From Streptosporangium becharense (GTDB taxonomy: Bacteria; Actinomycetota; Actinomycetes; Streptosporangiales; Streptosporangiaceae): DNA of 64,000 bases. The stretch lies in NCBI RefSeq assembly GCF_014204985.1, contig NZ_JACHMP010000001.1, positions 2,046,001 through 2,110,000 on the forward strand, given 5' to 3'. Every line of letters starts with the position of its first letter. Within the stretch, counting starts at the first letter, position 1. The notes beneath the pieces were generated by a model, which was not told where the DNA came from, did no database searches, and was given only the letters and a program-made list of their open reading frames with translations. This document shows, piece after piece, positions 52,541 through 61,184 of the stretch. A program made the position numbers and the translations under genes.

Positions 52541-52781
52541 GAGGGCCGGGAAGGACACGTCCTCCGAGCCGCGGAAGATCGGCCGCGAACGGCAACGGCG
52601 GCGCCGGGGAGGCTCGTGCGGCCTGTGGCGGATCCACGCCACAGCCGCGGGAATCCGGGCGGACACCGGGACACCCCTTCGCTCGGGTTTGTTGCACTTG
52701 CTCCGGCCACCGGCCACGAGTCTCGCTCGATGTGAGCGTCATACCGGCGACACACGCCGGGTTATCAGGCAGGATTACGCC

Positions 52782-54794
52782 ATGTCCCCCGAGCAGGTCG
52801 TCCTACCGTACGCCACCTGGCCTTCGCCGGTCTCCACGTCCGACGTCGCCCGCTCCGGGCTGCACCTCGGCTTCCCGACGGTGCTCGGCCATGAGGTCTG
52901 GTGGACCGAAGACCGCCCCGCCGAGGGCGGCCGGACCACGATCATGCACCGGGGGGCCGACGGCACCCGCCGCGAACTGCTCAGGGCACCCTGGAGCGCC
53001 AGGACCAGGGTCCACGAGTACGGCGGGCAGTCGTACGCCGTCGTGCCCGGCCGGGGCGTGGTGTTCGCCAACCTCACCGATCAGCGCCTCTACCTGCTGC
53101 CCTCCGACGGCGAGCCGCACCCTCTCACGCCGGAGCCCGACCAGCCCGCCGCGCTCCGGTACGCCGAGATGATCCTCCACGACGGGCAGATCTGGTGTGT
53201 ACGGGAACGGCACCACCCGGACGGCACGGTGAGCCGTTCGATCGTGTCGATTCCGCTGCCCGCCGAGGACGGCGGGGATGACGGGAACAGCGAGGACGAG
53301 GGGAACCGCGGCGACGGCGAGACCGTCGGAGACGACCGGAACGCCGGAGACGACGGAGACGCAGCGGAGGGTGCAGATAGCGGGGACGACGCGGCCCGGC
53401 GGGAACCACGCGAACGGGTCGGCGGCAGCGACTTCTACGCCTCCCTCGCGATCTCACCTGACGGCGCACACCTGGCGTTCGTCTGCTGGGATCACCCGCG
53501 TATGCCGTGGAACGGGACCGAGCTGCGCGTGTTCCGCCTGGCCGACGGCGCCTGCCGGACGATCGCGGGCGGTCCCGGTGAGTCGGTGCTCGCACCGAGC
53601 TGGCGAGACGACCACACCCTCTACCTGGTCTCCGACCGGTCGGGCTGGTGGAACCTCTACCGGGCCGGGATCGACGGTTCCCCGCCGCAGGCCCTCCACC
53701 CGGCCGAGGAGGAGTTCGCCGGACCACTGTGGCAACTCGGCGGCGCACCGTACGCGAAGCTGGCCGATGGCAGGCTCGCGGTCCTGCACGGACAGGGCGA
53801 CCTGCGCCTGGGTGTCCTCGACCCCGACCGCGGCGTGCTGCGCGACCTCGACGTCCGCTACGACGGCTGGCTCCCGGTGCTGGCCACCGACGGCCGCGCC
53901 ATCGCCGGGATCGGGTACGGTCCCACGTCACCCCGCTCGGTCGTCCGAATCGACCTCGGCACCGGGCAGGTGGAGGAGCTCCGCCGTGATGTCGACGAGC
54001 TGCCCGAGGCGGCCTACCTGCCACGCCCCCGGGCCCTGCGGATGGAGAGCCGGTCCGGCCGCCTCGTGCACGCGTACCTCTATCCGCCGACACACCCGCG
54101 GGCACGCGGCACGGGCGCCCCGCCGTACGTCGTGTTCGTGCACGGTGGGCCGACGGGCCACAGCACCGGAGCGCTCGATCTGGAGAAGGCGTTCTTCACC
54201 AGCCGGGGCATCGGCGTGCTCGACGTCAACTACGGAGGCTCCACCGGATACGGCCGCGCCTACCGCGAGCGGCTGAAGGGCCAGTGGGGCGTGGTCGACG
54301 TCGAAGACGCCGTCGGCGCCGCCGAATGGCTGGCCGCCGAGGGCCTGGCCGACCCGGCGCGCATCGCGATCCGGGGCGGCAGCGCGGGCGGGTGGACGGT
54401 CATGGCTGCCTGCTGCGCGTCCGACGTGTTCGCCGGCGGCGTCTCCTACTTCGGGGTGAGCTCGCTGGCGCCGTTCGTCACCACCACCCATGACTTCGAG
54501 TCGCACTACGTCGAATGGCTGATCGGCCCCGAAGACCCCGCCCTGTACGCCGCACGTGAGCCTCTCGCCCAGGTCGGGGGGGTCACCTGCCCGATGCTGC
54601 TCCTCCAGGGCCTCGCGGACCCCGTGGTTCCTCCGGCCCAGTCGCAGGCGTTCGCCGACGCCCTCGCCGAGCGCGGAGTGCCCTGCACCTATCTGACGTT
54701 CGAGGGCGAGGCGCACGGATTCCGCCGTGCCGAGACCCGCAGCGCCGCCCTGGCCACCGAACTCGCCTTCTACCAGCAGATCTTCCACAGCTGA
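52782..54794 (+). CDS. S9-family prolyl oligopeptidase-like peptidase
   Basis: A 670-residue cytoplasmic serine peptidase. A beta-propeller occupies about residues 25-390 and an alpha/beta-hydrolase domain the rest. The catalytic triad is Ser534 in RGGSAGG, Asp613 in GLADPVV and His645 in EAHGF; FVHGGPTGHS forms the oxyanion region. An acidic low-complexity insertion (about residues 163-206, rich in D, G, E and N) sits between propeller blades. ATG 52782 start without a clear ribosome site; it may be leaderless. Confidence 0.92.
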   Translation: MSPEQVVLPYATWPSPVSTSDVARSGLHLGFPTVLGHEVWWTEDRPAEGGRTTIMHRGADGTRRELLRAPWSARTRVHEYGGQSYAVVPGRGVVFANLTDQRLYLLPSDGEPHPLTPEPDQPAALRYAEMILHDGQIWCVRERHHPDGTVSRSIVSIPLPAEDGGDDGNSEDEGNRGDGETVGDDRNAGDDGDAAEGADSGDDAARREPRERVGGSDFYASLAISPDGAHLAFVCWDHPRMPWNGTELRVFRLADGACRTIAGGPGESVLAPSWRDDHTLYLVSDRSGWWNLYRAGIDGSPPQALHPAEEEFAGPLWQLGGAPYAKLADGRLAVLHGQGDLRLGVLDPDRGVLRDLDVRYDGWLPVLATDGRAIAGIGYGPTSPRSVVRIDLGTGQVEELRRDVDELPEAAYLPRPRALRMESRSGRLVHAYLYPPTHPRARGTGAPPYVVFVHGGPTGHSTGALDLEKAFFTSRGIGVLDVNYGGSTGYGRAYRERLKGQWGVVDVEDAVGAAEWLAAEGLADPARIAIRGGSAGGWTVMAACCASDVFAGGVSYFGVSSLAPFVTTTHDFESHYVEWLIGPEDPALYAAREPLAQVGGVTCPMLLLQGLADPVVPPAQSQAFADALAERGVPCTYLTFEGEAHGFRRAETRSAALATELAFYQQIFHS

Positions 54795-55157
54795 GATCCG
54801 GCGGTCTCGTCACGCTTCAGTGGTCTCGTCACGCTTCGGCGGTGCCGGAGCGACGATGCCGAAGCGTGGGTCAGTAGCGGCGGACAGGACCAGGACCACC
54901 GAGCGGTACCGGGAAGGGCGACCGCGGCCAGGAACGACGAACCGGACCCGCGGGCGGCACACCCCCGAGCCGAGAACGACGAACCAGGGCCGCGGGCGGC
55001 ACACCCCCGAGCCGAGAACGACGTCCCCTGGCTCAAGGGCGGCAAATCAGGGCCAGGGACGGCACACCCAGAACCAAGAACAACGAACCCCCAGCCCAAA
55101 GACGGCAAACCAGAGCCAGAGGCGACGAACCCCGGTACCGAGCACGACGAACCGGGG
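54795..55157. repeat. Repeat-filled interval between the S9 peptidase and rny
   Basis: No gene. GGTCTCGTCACGCTTC occurs at 54803 and 54822 (19-bp period), followed by a hairpin pairing 54832-54840 with 54858-54866. Three 42-bp units begin with GAACGACG at 54932, 54974 and 55016, and weaker copies continue to 55157. The unit core GACGAACCAGGGCCGCGGGCG closely resembles the rny stop region, suggesting the array grew from that gene end. Confidence 0.85.
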
Positions 55158-56777
55158 TCAGCGGGCGAACTCGGTGGCCCGTGACTCACGGACGACGGTG
55201 ATGCGGATCTGACCGGGATAGGTCAGCTCTTCCTCGATCTGCTTGGCGACGTCACGGGCGATCACCTGGGCCTGGATGTCGTCGACCGCGTCAGGCTTCA
55301 CCATGACCCGGATCTCCCGGCCGGCCTGCATCGCGAACACCTTCTCGACCCCGTCGTAGGAGGTGGCGATCTCCTCCAGGCGCTCCAGCCGCTTGACGTA
55401 TGCCTCCAGCGACTCACGCCTGGCCCCCGGACGGCCGCCGCTGATCGCGTCGGCGGCCTGAGTCAGGACGGCTTCGACGGTCTTGACCTCCACCTCGTTG
55501 TGATGGGCCTCGATGGCATGGACGACATCCTCGTGCTCGCCGTACCGCCTGGCGATCTCGGCGCCGATGAGCGCGTGGCTGCCTTCGACCTCGTGGGTGA
55601 GAGCCTTGCCGATGTCGTGCAGAAGCGTGCAACGTTTGAGGAGCGGCACGTCGAGCCGGAGCTCGGCCGCCATGATTCCCGCGATGTGCGCGGACTCGAT
55701 GAGGTGGCCGAGCACGTTCTGGCCGTAGGACGTGCGGTAGCGCAGCTGGCCGAGCAGAGTGATCAACTCAGGGTGCATGTCGGTGATGCCGAGCTCCATG
55801 AGGGCGTCCTCACCGGCGCGCACGCAGAGTTCCTGCACCTCTGCCTTGCTGCGCTCGTGAGCCTCCTCGATACGCTGCGGATGAATGCGGCCGTCAAGGA
55901 CCAGCTTCTCCAGGGTCAGTCGCGCGGTCTCCCTGCGAACCGGGTCGAAGCACGACAGCAACACCGCTTCAGGCGTGTCATCGATGATCAGGTTGACCCC
56001 GGTGGTGGACTCGAAGGCGCGGATGTTACGCCCCTCCCGGCCGATGATTCGGCCCTTCATCTCGTCACCCGGTAGGTGGAGGACACTGACCACGGACTCG
56101 GCGGTCTGCTCGGTGGCGACACGCTGCACCGCCAACGTGACGATCTTGGTGGCCCGTTTCTCCCCCTCCTTACGCGCCTGGCTCTCGATCTCCCGGACGA
56201 TCAAGGCGGCCTCGCGCTTGGCTTGGTTCTCGATCTCCCGGACGAGCTCCGCCTTGGCCTGGTCGCCGGTGAGGCCGGCGACCCGCTCCAGGACGGCTTT
56301 GCGCTCCTCGGCGACCCGTTCGAGCTCCTCACGGCGATCGGCCAGTTCGATCTCCGTCTCGGCGAGCTTGCGGGCCCGCTCGGCCTGGCGCCTGGCCTCC
56401 TCGTCGAGACGCTGCTCGCGCTCGGCCAGTCGATGCTCCCGGCGTTCGAGATCGGCCCGGAGCTCCTTGAGCTCGTACTTCAGCACCCGGCCCTCGGCCT
56501 CGGCCTCCTTACGCGTCTCGGCCGCAGCCTCGACCGCCGCCTCCGAACGGCGCAGAAGCTCTTCGGCGTCGCCCTCAGCTTTGGCGCGGATCTCGTCCGC
56601 CTCACGTTTGGCCTCGTCGAGCAAGGTCTGGAACTGGGCCTCCTGCTCAACGGTAGGGCCTTTGAGCCTGCCGCCGGTTGCGCCGACACGACGCAGGAGC
56701 ACGACCGAAACGGCTATCGTCATCACGGCAAGAGCCACAACCGCCACTGCCAACATGACGACCACACCGGGGTCCAT
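55158..56777 (-). CDS. rny: Ribonuclease Y
   Basis: A 539-residue membrane-anchored endoribonuclease that starts mRNA decay. An N-terminal helix ([21 protein letters not shown]) precedes a long coiled coil (about 40-200), a KH domain ([17 protein letters not shown]) and an HD domain (LLHDIGKA). ATG 56777 is preferred, with GAGGAAGGTGG upstream. It lies just downstream of recA-recX. The 3' end adjoins the 42-bp repeats. Confidence 0.95.
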   Translation of the reverse strand: MDPGVVVMLAVAVVALAVMTIAVSVVLLRRVGATGGRLKGPTVEQEAQFQTLLDEAKREADEIRAKAEGDAEELLRRSEAAVEAAAETRKEAEAEGRVLKYELKELRADLERREHRLAEREQRLDEEARRQAERARKLAETEIELADRREELERVAEERKAVLERVAGLTGDQAKAELVREIENQAKREAALIVREIESQARKEGEKRATKIVTLAVQRVATEQTAESVVSVLHLPGDEMKGRIIGREGRNIRAFESTTGVNLIIDDTPEAVLLSCFDPVRRETARLTLEKLVLDGRIHPQRIEEAHERSKAEVQELCVRAGEDALMELGITDMHPELITLLGQLRYRTSYGQNVLGHLIESAHIAGIMAAELRLDVPLLKRCTLLHDIGKALTHEVEGSHALIGAEIARRYGEHEDVVHAIEAHHNEVEVKTVEAVLTQAADAISGGRPGARRESLEAYVKRLERLEEIATSYDGVEKVFAMQAGREIRVMVKPDAVDDIQAQVIARDVAKQIEEELTYPGQIRITVVRESRATEFAR

Positions 56778-57062
56778 GCGTGGCCCACCTTCCTCGCGTC
56801 GCAAATATCAAGCACACGAGGTGTCACACACACGGCACGGAAAGCTCAAGCGGCGGCACCATCAGGACAGATGTCAATCCAGGCGAGACCGCACACCGGC
56901 TACGCCAACCGGTCTGCCGCTCCCCTCCTTATCCGCCAAACCTACTTGCCCGTAATACACCGCTATGACAATCCGCACGGCGCGGAGTAACTCCTCACTG
57001 CCGTTGAGGTTAAGCGTCAGAGAGGTAACGAGCAAGCAAAGACCTGCGTCAGCTGCCTTGAG

Positions 57063-58082
57063 TCAGTCGAACGGATGGTCCAGGTCAGCGGAGATTGAGG
57101 GGTCTTCCGTCTCTTCGTTCTCCAGAGCCTCTCGAATCACACGAAAGGCCAATCCGGGGCCGTATCCCTTCCGGGCGAGCATGCCGGCCAACCGGCGGGT
57201 TCTGACCGCGGAATCCAGGCCACGCGTCGCACGGAGCTTGCGCTCCACCAGTCGGCGGGCCGTCTCAGCCTCCTGCTCGGGGTCGACCTGCTCGACCGCC
57301 TCCTTCACCGTGTCTTCGTCCACACCGCGGTGGCGAAGCTCGGAGGCCAGCGCCTTGCGGGCGAGGCCACGCCCGGCGTGACGTGAACTCACCCATGCGG
57401 CGGCGAACGCCTCGTCGTCGATGAGCCCCACCTCGGAGAAGCGTTCCAGCACCGCGTCGGCCGCCTCCTGCGGCACTTCACGCTTGCGCAGTGCCTCGGC
57501 CAGCTGGGCCCGGGTGCGCGGACCCATGGTCAACAGCCGCAGACAAATCGCCCGTGCCACCGCCTGGGGGTCGGCATCCGGCCCTCGGCCGGCCGCGGAC
57601 CCCTCGTCGGCCGGGCCGTCGGGCAGGAACCCCGGAGAGCCGCCCCGCGATCGGCGGGTCCCGCGCCGGGACGAGCGAGCCTTTCCTTCTCGTGGCCTGT
57701 CTTCCGTCGAGCCCGGCATGCCATCCGGGCGTGGAGCACCGCCCAGGCTCGAAGCACCCTCCGCGTCTGAGCCGCCCTCGAGGCCCGGGATGCCTCCCAA
57801 ACTCGAAGCACTTCTCAAACCGGGTATGTCTCCCAGACGCGGCGCGTTTTCCGCACTTGACACATTCTCCGCGCCTGGTGTGCCCTTCCGGAGCGGCCTG
57901 CTCTCCCGGCGTCTTTGGAACCGGCTTGCGCCTGGCTCCTGAGATCGGTTCGTACCGGGAGAGGCCGCCTCAGACCGCGGGGTCACCCTGGATCGCGAAG
58001 CCGTCTCCGGCTCATCGGGCCAGGCACCCCAGTCTCGCGATCCGGCCGCACCGGCCGGACCGGGATCAGGACCCGTTGTCAT
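57063..58082 (-). CDS. recX: RecA regulator RecX with long disordered N-terminal extension
   Basis: A 339-residue RecX. The core (about 170-335) has ARAICLRLLTMGPRTRAQLAEALRKREV, VGLIDDEAFAAAWV and RKGYGPGLAFRVIREAL, the three-helix repeats that bind the RecA filament. The first 165 residues are low-complexity (S, G, P, R), with repeated GGIPGLE/GDIPGLR-type units; family members usually lack this. ATG 58082 lies 13 bp after the recA stop, so the two are co-transcribed. A shorter protein from an internal start cannot be excluded. Confidence 0.9.
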   Translation of the reverse strand: MTTGPDPGPAGAAGSRDWGAWPDEPETASRSRVTPRSEAASPGTNRSQEPGASRFQRRRESRPLRKGTPGAENVSSAENAPRLGDIPGLRSASSLGGIPGLEGGSDAEGASSLGGAPRPDGMPGSTEDRPREGKARSSRRGTRRSRGGSPGFLPDGPADEGSAAGRGPDADPQAVARAICLRLLTMGPRTRAQLAEALRKREVPQEAADAVLERFSEVGLIDDEAFAAAWVSSRHAGRGLARKALASELRHRGVDEDTVKEAVEQVDPEQEAETARRLVERKLRATRGLDSAVRTRRLAGMLARKGYGPGLAFRVIREALENEETEDPSISADLDHPFD

Positions 58083-58095
58083 CGCTCAGCCGAGA

Positions 58096-59199
58096 TCAGG
58101 CGTCACCCGGCTTGGCCGCCGCCTTGGAACCGCGGCCGGAAGCTGCGGGAGCCGGAGCGGCGGCGGAAGCGGGTGCGGCCGGCGGGGTCGCGGGGTTGTC
58201 GAGGCGCGGACCGATGCCGAGCTTCTCCTTGATCTTCTTCTCGATCTCGTTGGCCATGTCGGGGTGGTTACGCAGGAAGTTTCGCGCGTTCTCCTTGCCC
58301 TGGCCGAGCTGGTCGCCCTCGTAGGTGTACCAGGCGCCTGACTTGCGGACGAAGCCATGCTCGACACCCATGTCGATCAGGCCGCCCTCACGCGAGATGC
58401 CGACCCCGTAGAGGATGTCGAAGTCGGCCACCCGGAAGGGCGGAGCCATCTTGTTCTTGACGACCTTGACCCGGGTGCGGTTGCCGACCGCCTCGGTGCC
58501 GTCCTTCAGCGTCTCGATGCGGCGGATGTCGAGCCGGACCGAGGCGTAGAACTTCAGCGCCTTTCCACCGGTCGTGGTCTCGGGCGAGCCGAACATGACG
58601 CCGATCTTCTCGCGGAGCTGGTTGATGAAGATGGCGGTGGTGCCGGTGCTGTTGAGCGCACCGGCGATCTTGCGCAGCGCCTGGGACATCAGGCGGGCCT
58701 GAAGACCGACGTGGCTGTCGCCCATCTCGCCCTCGATCTCGGCCTTGGGCACGAGGGCCGCGACCGAGTCGACGACCAGCAGGTCGACCGCGCCGGAGCG
58801 GATCAGCATGTCGGCGATCTCCAGCGCCTGCTCACCGGTGTCGGGCTGGGAGACGAGCAGAGCGTCGGTGTCGACGCCCAGCTTCTGGGCGTACTCCGGG
58901 TCGAGGGCGTGCTCGGCGTCGATGAAGGCGGCGATGCCGCCGGCGCGCTGGGCGTTGGCCACGGCGTGCAGGGCGACCGTCGTCTTACCCGAGGACTCGG
59001 GGCCGTAGATCTCCACGATGCGGCCCCGCGGGAACCCGCCGATGCCGAGTGCCACGTCGAGCGCGATGGAGCTGGTGGGGATCACCTCGATGGGCGCCCG
59101 GGTCTCGTCGCCCAGGCGCATGATGGACCCCTTGCCGAACTGCCGCTCGATCTGAGCGAGCGCGGTCTCGAGCGCCTTCTCGCGGTCGTTGGATGCCAT
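58096..59199 (-). CDS. recA: Recombinase RecA
   Basis: A 367-residue recombinase. Walker [10 protein letters not shown], Walker [12 protein letters not shown]1/L2 loops ([40 protein letters not shown]) and the acidic/alanine-rich C-terminus are typical. It begins [24 protein letters not shown] at ATG 59199. It mediates strand exchange and LexA self-cleavage. Two damage-type promoter elements lie upstream. Confidence 0.98.
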   Translation of the reverse strand: MASNDREKALETALAQIERQFGKGSIMRLGDETRAPIEVIPTSSIALDVALGIGGFPRGRIVEIYGPESSGKTTVALHAVANAQRAGGIAAFIDAEHALDPEYAQKLGVDTDALLVSQPDTGEQALEIADMLIRSGAVDLLVVDSVAALVPKAEIEGEMGDSHVGLQARLMSQALRKIAGALNSTGTTAIFINQLREKIGVMFGSPETTTGGKALKFYASVRLDIRRIETLKDGTEAVGNRTRVKVVKNKMAPPFRVADFDILYGVGISREGGLIDMGVEHGFVRKSGAWYTYEGDQLGQGKENARNFLRNHPDMANEIEKKIKEKLGIGPRLDNPATPPAAPASAAAPAPAASGRGSKAAAKPGDA

Positions 59200-59240
59200 G
59201 GGAGCCCCCCTGGAGGTCGCGGTTTGGATCGGTTGCCAGA

Positions 59241-59320
59241 AAGCTACGGTGTGCCACCGACATTTTCGGGAGGGCACGCCAGGAGTGGTGGCCTGTTCAA
59301 TATAGCCGAACGACTGTTCG
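59241..59320 (-). promoter_or_regulatory. Dual recA promoters: PafBC-type motif and LexA-box promoter
   Basis: On the minus strand, ATGTCGGTG (59255-59263) followed after 8 bp by TAGCTT (59241-59246) matches the mycobacterial RecA-NDp/PafBC element (TTGTCRGTG-N8-TAnnnT) except for its first base. Farther upstream, TATATT (59299-59304) is a good -10, and just before it lies GAACGACTGTTC (59308-59319), an actinobacterial LexA box (GAAC-N4-GTTC). The rest of 59321-59603 shows no feature. Confidence 0.8.
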
Positions 59321-59603
59321 ATCGCCGCCGGTCGGCACACCGGGCCCGACGGACCTCGGAACCCGGCGCGGACTCCCGCCGGAACACGAAGGCGACCCTC
59401 GCCGGGACCCGGAGACGGCTCCTGCGAAAACCCTGGGCGGGGTCCGGTGCCCGCCGGTCGGACTCCTGACCGGATCCCGCCCGCGGGCCGCCTCGTACCG
59501 CCGGGGCAACGGATTCGTCTCGCGGACGACATTCTCAAGCACCCCCCGGATCCGTTGCCGCCCGCCCGCCCGGAGGTGATCCTGAGGGCAAAACGATTCC
59601 GAG

Positions 59604-59963
59604 GTGCCCGGCGTGCCGAACGCGTTCCTGCAGCAGCGTCTCGTCCATCTCGACTCCCTGGCGGCCGAACTCCGGCACCGGGGGCTGACCAGCCGCAAGG
59701 TCGGAGCCACCGCTCCCGTCCTATGGGTGTGGCATCCGGGGAGCCTCCGGCAGACGGTCGTCTTCGCCACCCCCGCGATGGACGGCTGGTTCTTCCTGTG
59801 GTCACCGGACGGTCAGCAGGACGCCGCCGATCCCGCGCACACAGCCGAGATGATCAGCAGGCTCCTCGACCCGGCGGACGGCCTCGCGGGAGACGGCCCT
59901 CCCGACTCTCCCGGCGCCCCGGGGGGCGACGGTCCGGAAGACGGTCATGCGGGACCTGCGTGA
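59604..59963 (+). CDS. Small hypothetical protein (119 residues)
   Basis: From GTG 59604 it encodes [66 protein letters not shown], a compact alpha/beta protein with a disordered Gly/Pro/Asp-rich tail after about residue 90. I do not recognise a family. It is divergent from recA and convergent with the DUF3046 gene. Confidence 0.6.
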   Translation: MPGVPNAFLQQRLVHLDSLAAELRHRGLTSRKVGATAPVLWVWHPGSLRQTVVFATPAMDGWFFLWSPDGQQDAADPAHTAEMISRLLDPADGLAGDGPPDSPGAPGGDGPEDGHAGPA

Positions 59964-60082
59964 GGACCGCGCACGTGAAAGACCCGCCTCGCCGGATCGC
60001 TCCGACCGGGCCGTGCCGACGCCGGAGCGTCCCGCGGCCCGGCACACGGCGCACAGCGGAACTCGGCTCCGGCCGGGAAAAC

Positions 60083-60277
60083 TCAGCGCAGCTTGGGGGA
60101 GACCTCGGTCACCTTGCACACGGCCTGCCAGACCTCCTTGGCCCCGATCCCGTCGGCCAGGGCCTGGACGACCGTCCGGCCCCCGAGTTCGGCGATGACG
60201 TAGTCACGGGCCCACGACTCGGCGTACTGGTCACCGAAGTGCAGTTTCATCCGTCTCCAGAACTCGGACAGGCGCAT
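60083..60277 (-). CDS. DUF3046 protein
   Basis: A 64-residue protein, MRLSEFWRRMKLHFGDQYAESWARDYVIAELGGRTVVQALADG..., of the actinobacterial DUF3046 family regularly encoded just upstream of recA. ATG 60277 is the start; longer upstream readings do not match the family. Function unknown. Confidence 0.88.
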   Translation of the reverse strand: MRLSEFWRRMKLHFGDQYAESWARDYVIAELGGRTVVQALADGIGAKEVWQAVCKVTEVSPKLR

Positions 60278-60439
60278 GACCCAAGTATGGGTCCGTCCCC
60301 GGTGTGCGGCGGCCGTCCGCCGCGTCCGGTGAGCGCGGACGAGCGCCTCCGGCCCGGGGCCGCCGGACCGGCCGGGAACACCACGGGGCCGGATGACCGG
60401 CCGAGCGCACACGGGAGACGCTTCACCACGGTCGCACCG

Positions 60440-60928
60440 TCAGATGACGTGGGATCCGTACATCTCGCCGAGGGGATCGGCGAGCAGTTCGAGACGGGCG
60501 CCGTCGGGATCGGCGAAGTAGATGGAGGCGCCGCTCTCGACCTGGTGGGGTACGCCGGCGGCCTCCAGTTTGCCGCGCAGGCGCTCCCAGGTGGACGGGT
60601 CGACGGAGATGGCGACGTGATGGAGCCCGCCGAGGATCTCCTTGTAGGGGCCGAGGTCCAGGCCGGGGAAGTCGAAGAAGGCCAGCAGGTTCCCGTTGCC
60701 GATGTCGAAGAAGAAGTGGTTCGAGCCGCGGTAGTCACGGTTCTCGAAGATCTCCGTGAGGGGGAACTCCAACAGGTCCTGGTAGAAGGCGATCGTGGCC
60801 TCGACGTCCGAGGAGATCAGCGCGAAATGGTGCAGCCCTCTGGCGCTGCTGGGCGGCCGATGCTCCCTGAGGTGCTGGGCCCTGATCCGCTCGCGTGTCG
60901 CCTCGATGGCCGGATAGTCGATGCTCAT
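60440..60928 (-). CDS. VOC-family (glyoxalase-like) metalloprotein
   Basis: A 162-residue vicinal-oxygen-chelate protein with paired beta-alpha-beta-beta-beta modules. Likely metal ligands are the histidines in ARGLHHFALIS and LGGLHHVAISVD and the glutamate in DGARLELLADP. IYFADPDGARLEL is the family signature. It may be a dioxygenase, glyoxalase or resistance protein. ATG 60928 start. The following 256 bp up to the helicase start hold no gene that I recognise. Confidence 0.85.
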   Translation of the reverse strand: MSIDYPAIEATRERIRAQHLREHRPPSSARGLHHFALISSDVEATIAFYQDLLEFPLTEIFENRDYRGSNHFFFDIGNGNLLAFFDFPGLDLGPYKEILGGLHHVAISVDPSTWERLRGKLEAAGVPHQVESGASIYFADPDGARLELLADPLGEMYGSHVI

Positions 60929-61184
60929 CGTCGTTCACCGCTCAATGCATCGTGTGTTCGTCAGGCTCTATCTCCGTGACGAGAGGGAGCCAACCTATCT
61001 TGAACGTCAGGCCATGATGGCGGTATCGCCCCGGCCGGGTTTTCCCCCGGACCACCCGGCACGGTTCCGCCGCAGGTGGGTGTGGCGGATCCCCGCCTGC
61101 GGGGCCGGGCGATTCTGTCGGTGGGACCGTGCAGTATGGGGCGGTCAGCCGGTGGCCGGTCGAGTCGGGGCGAGGAGGCCAGCG

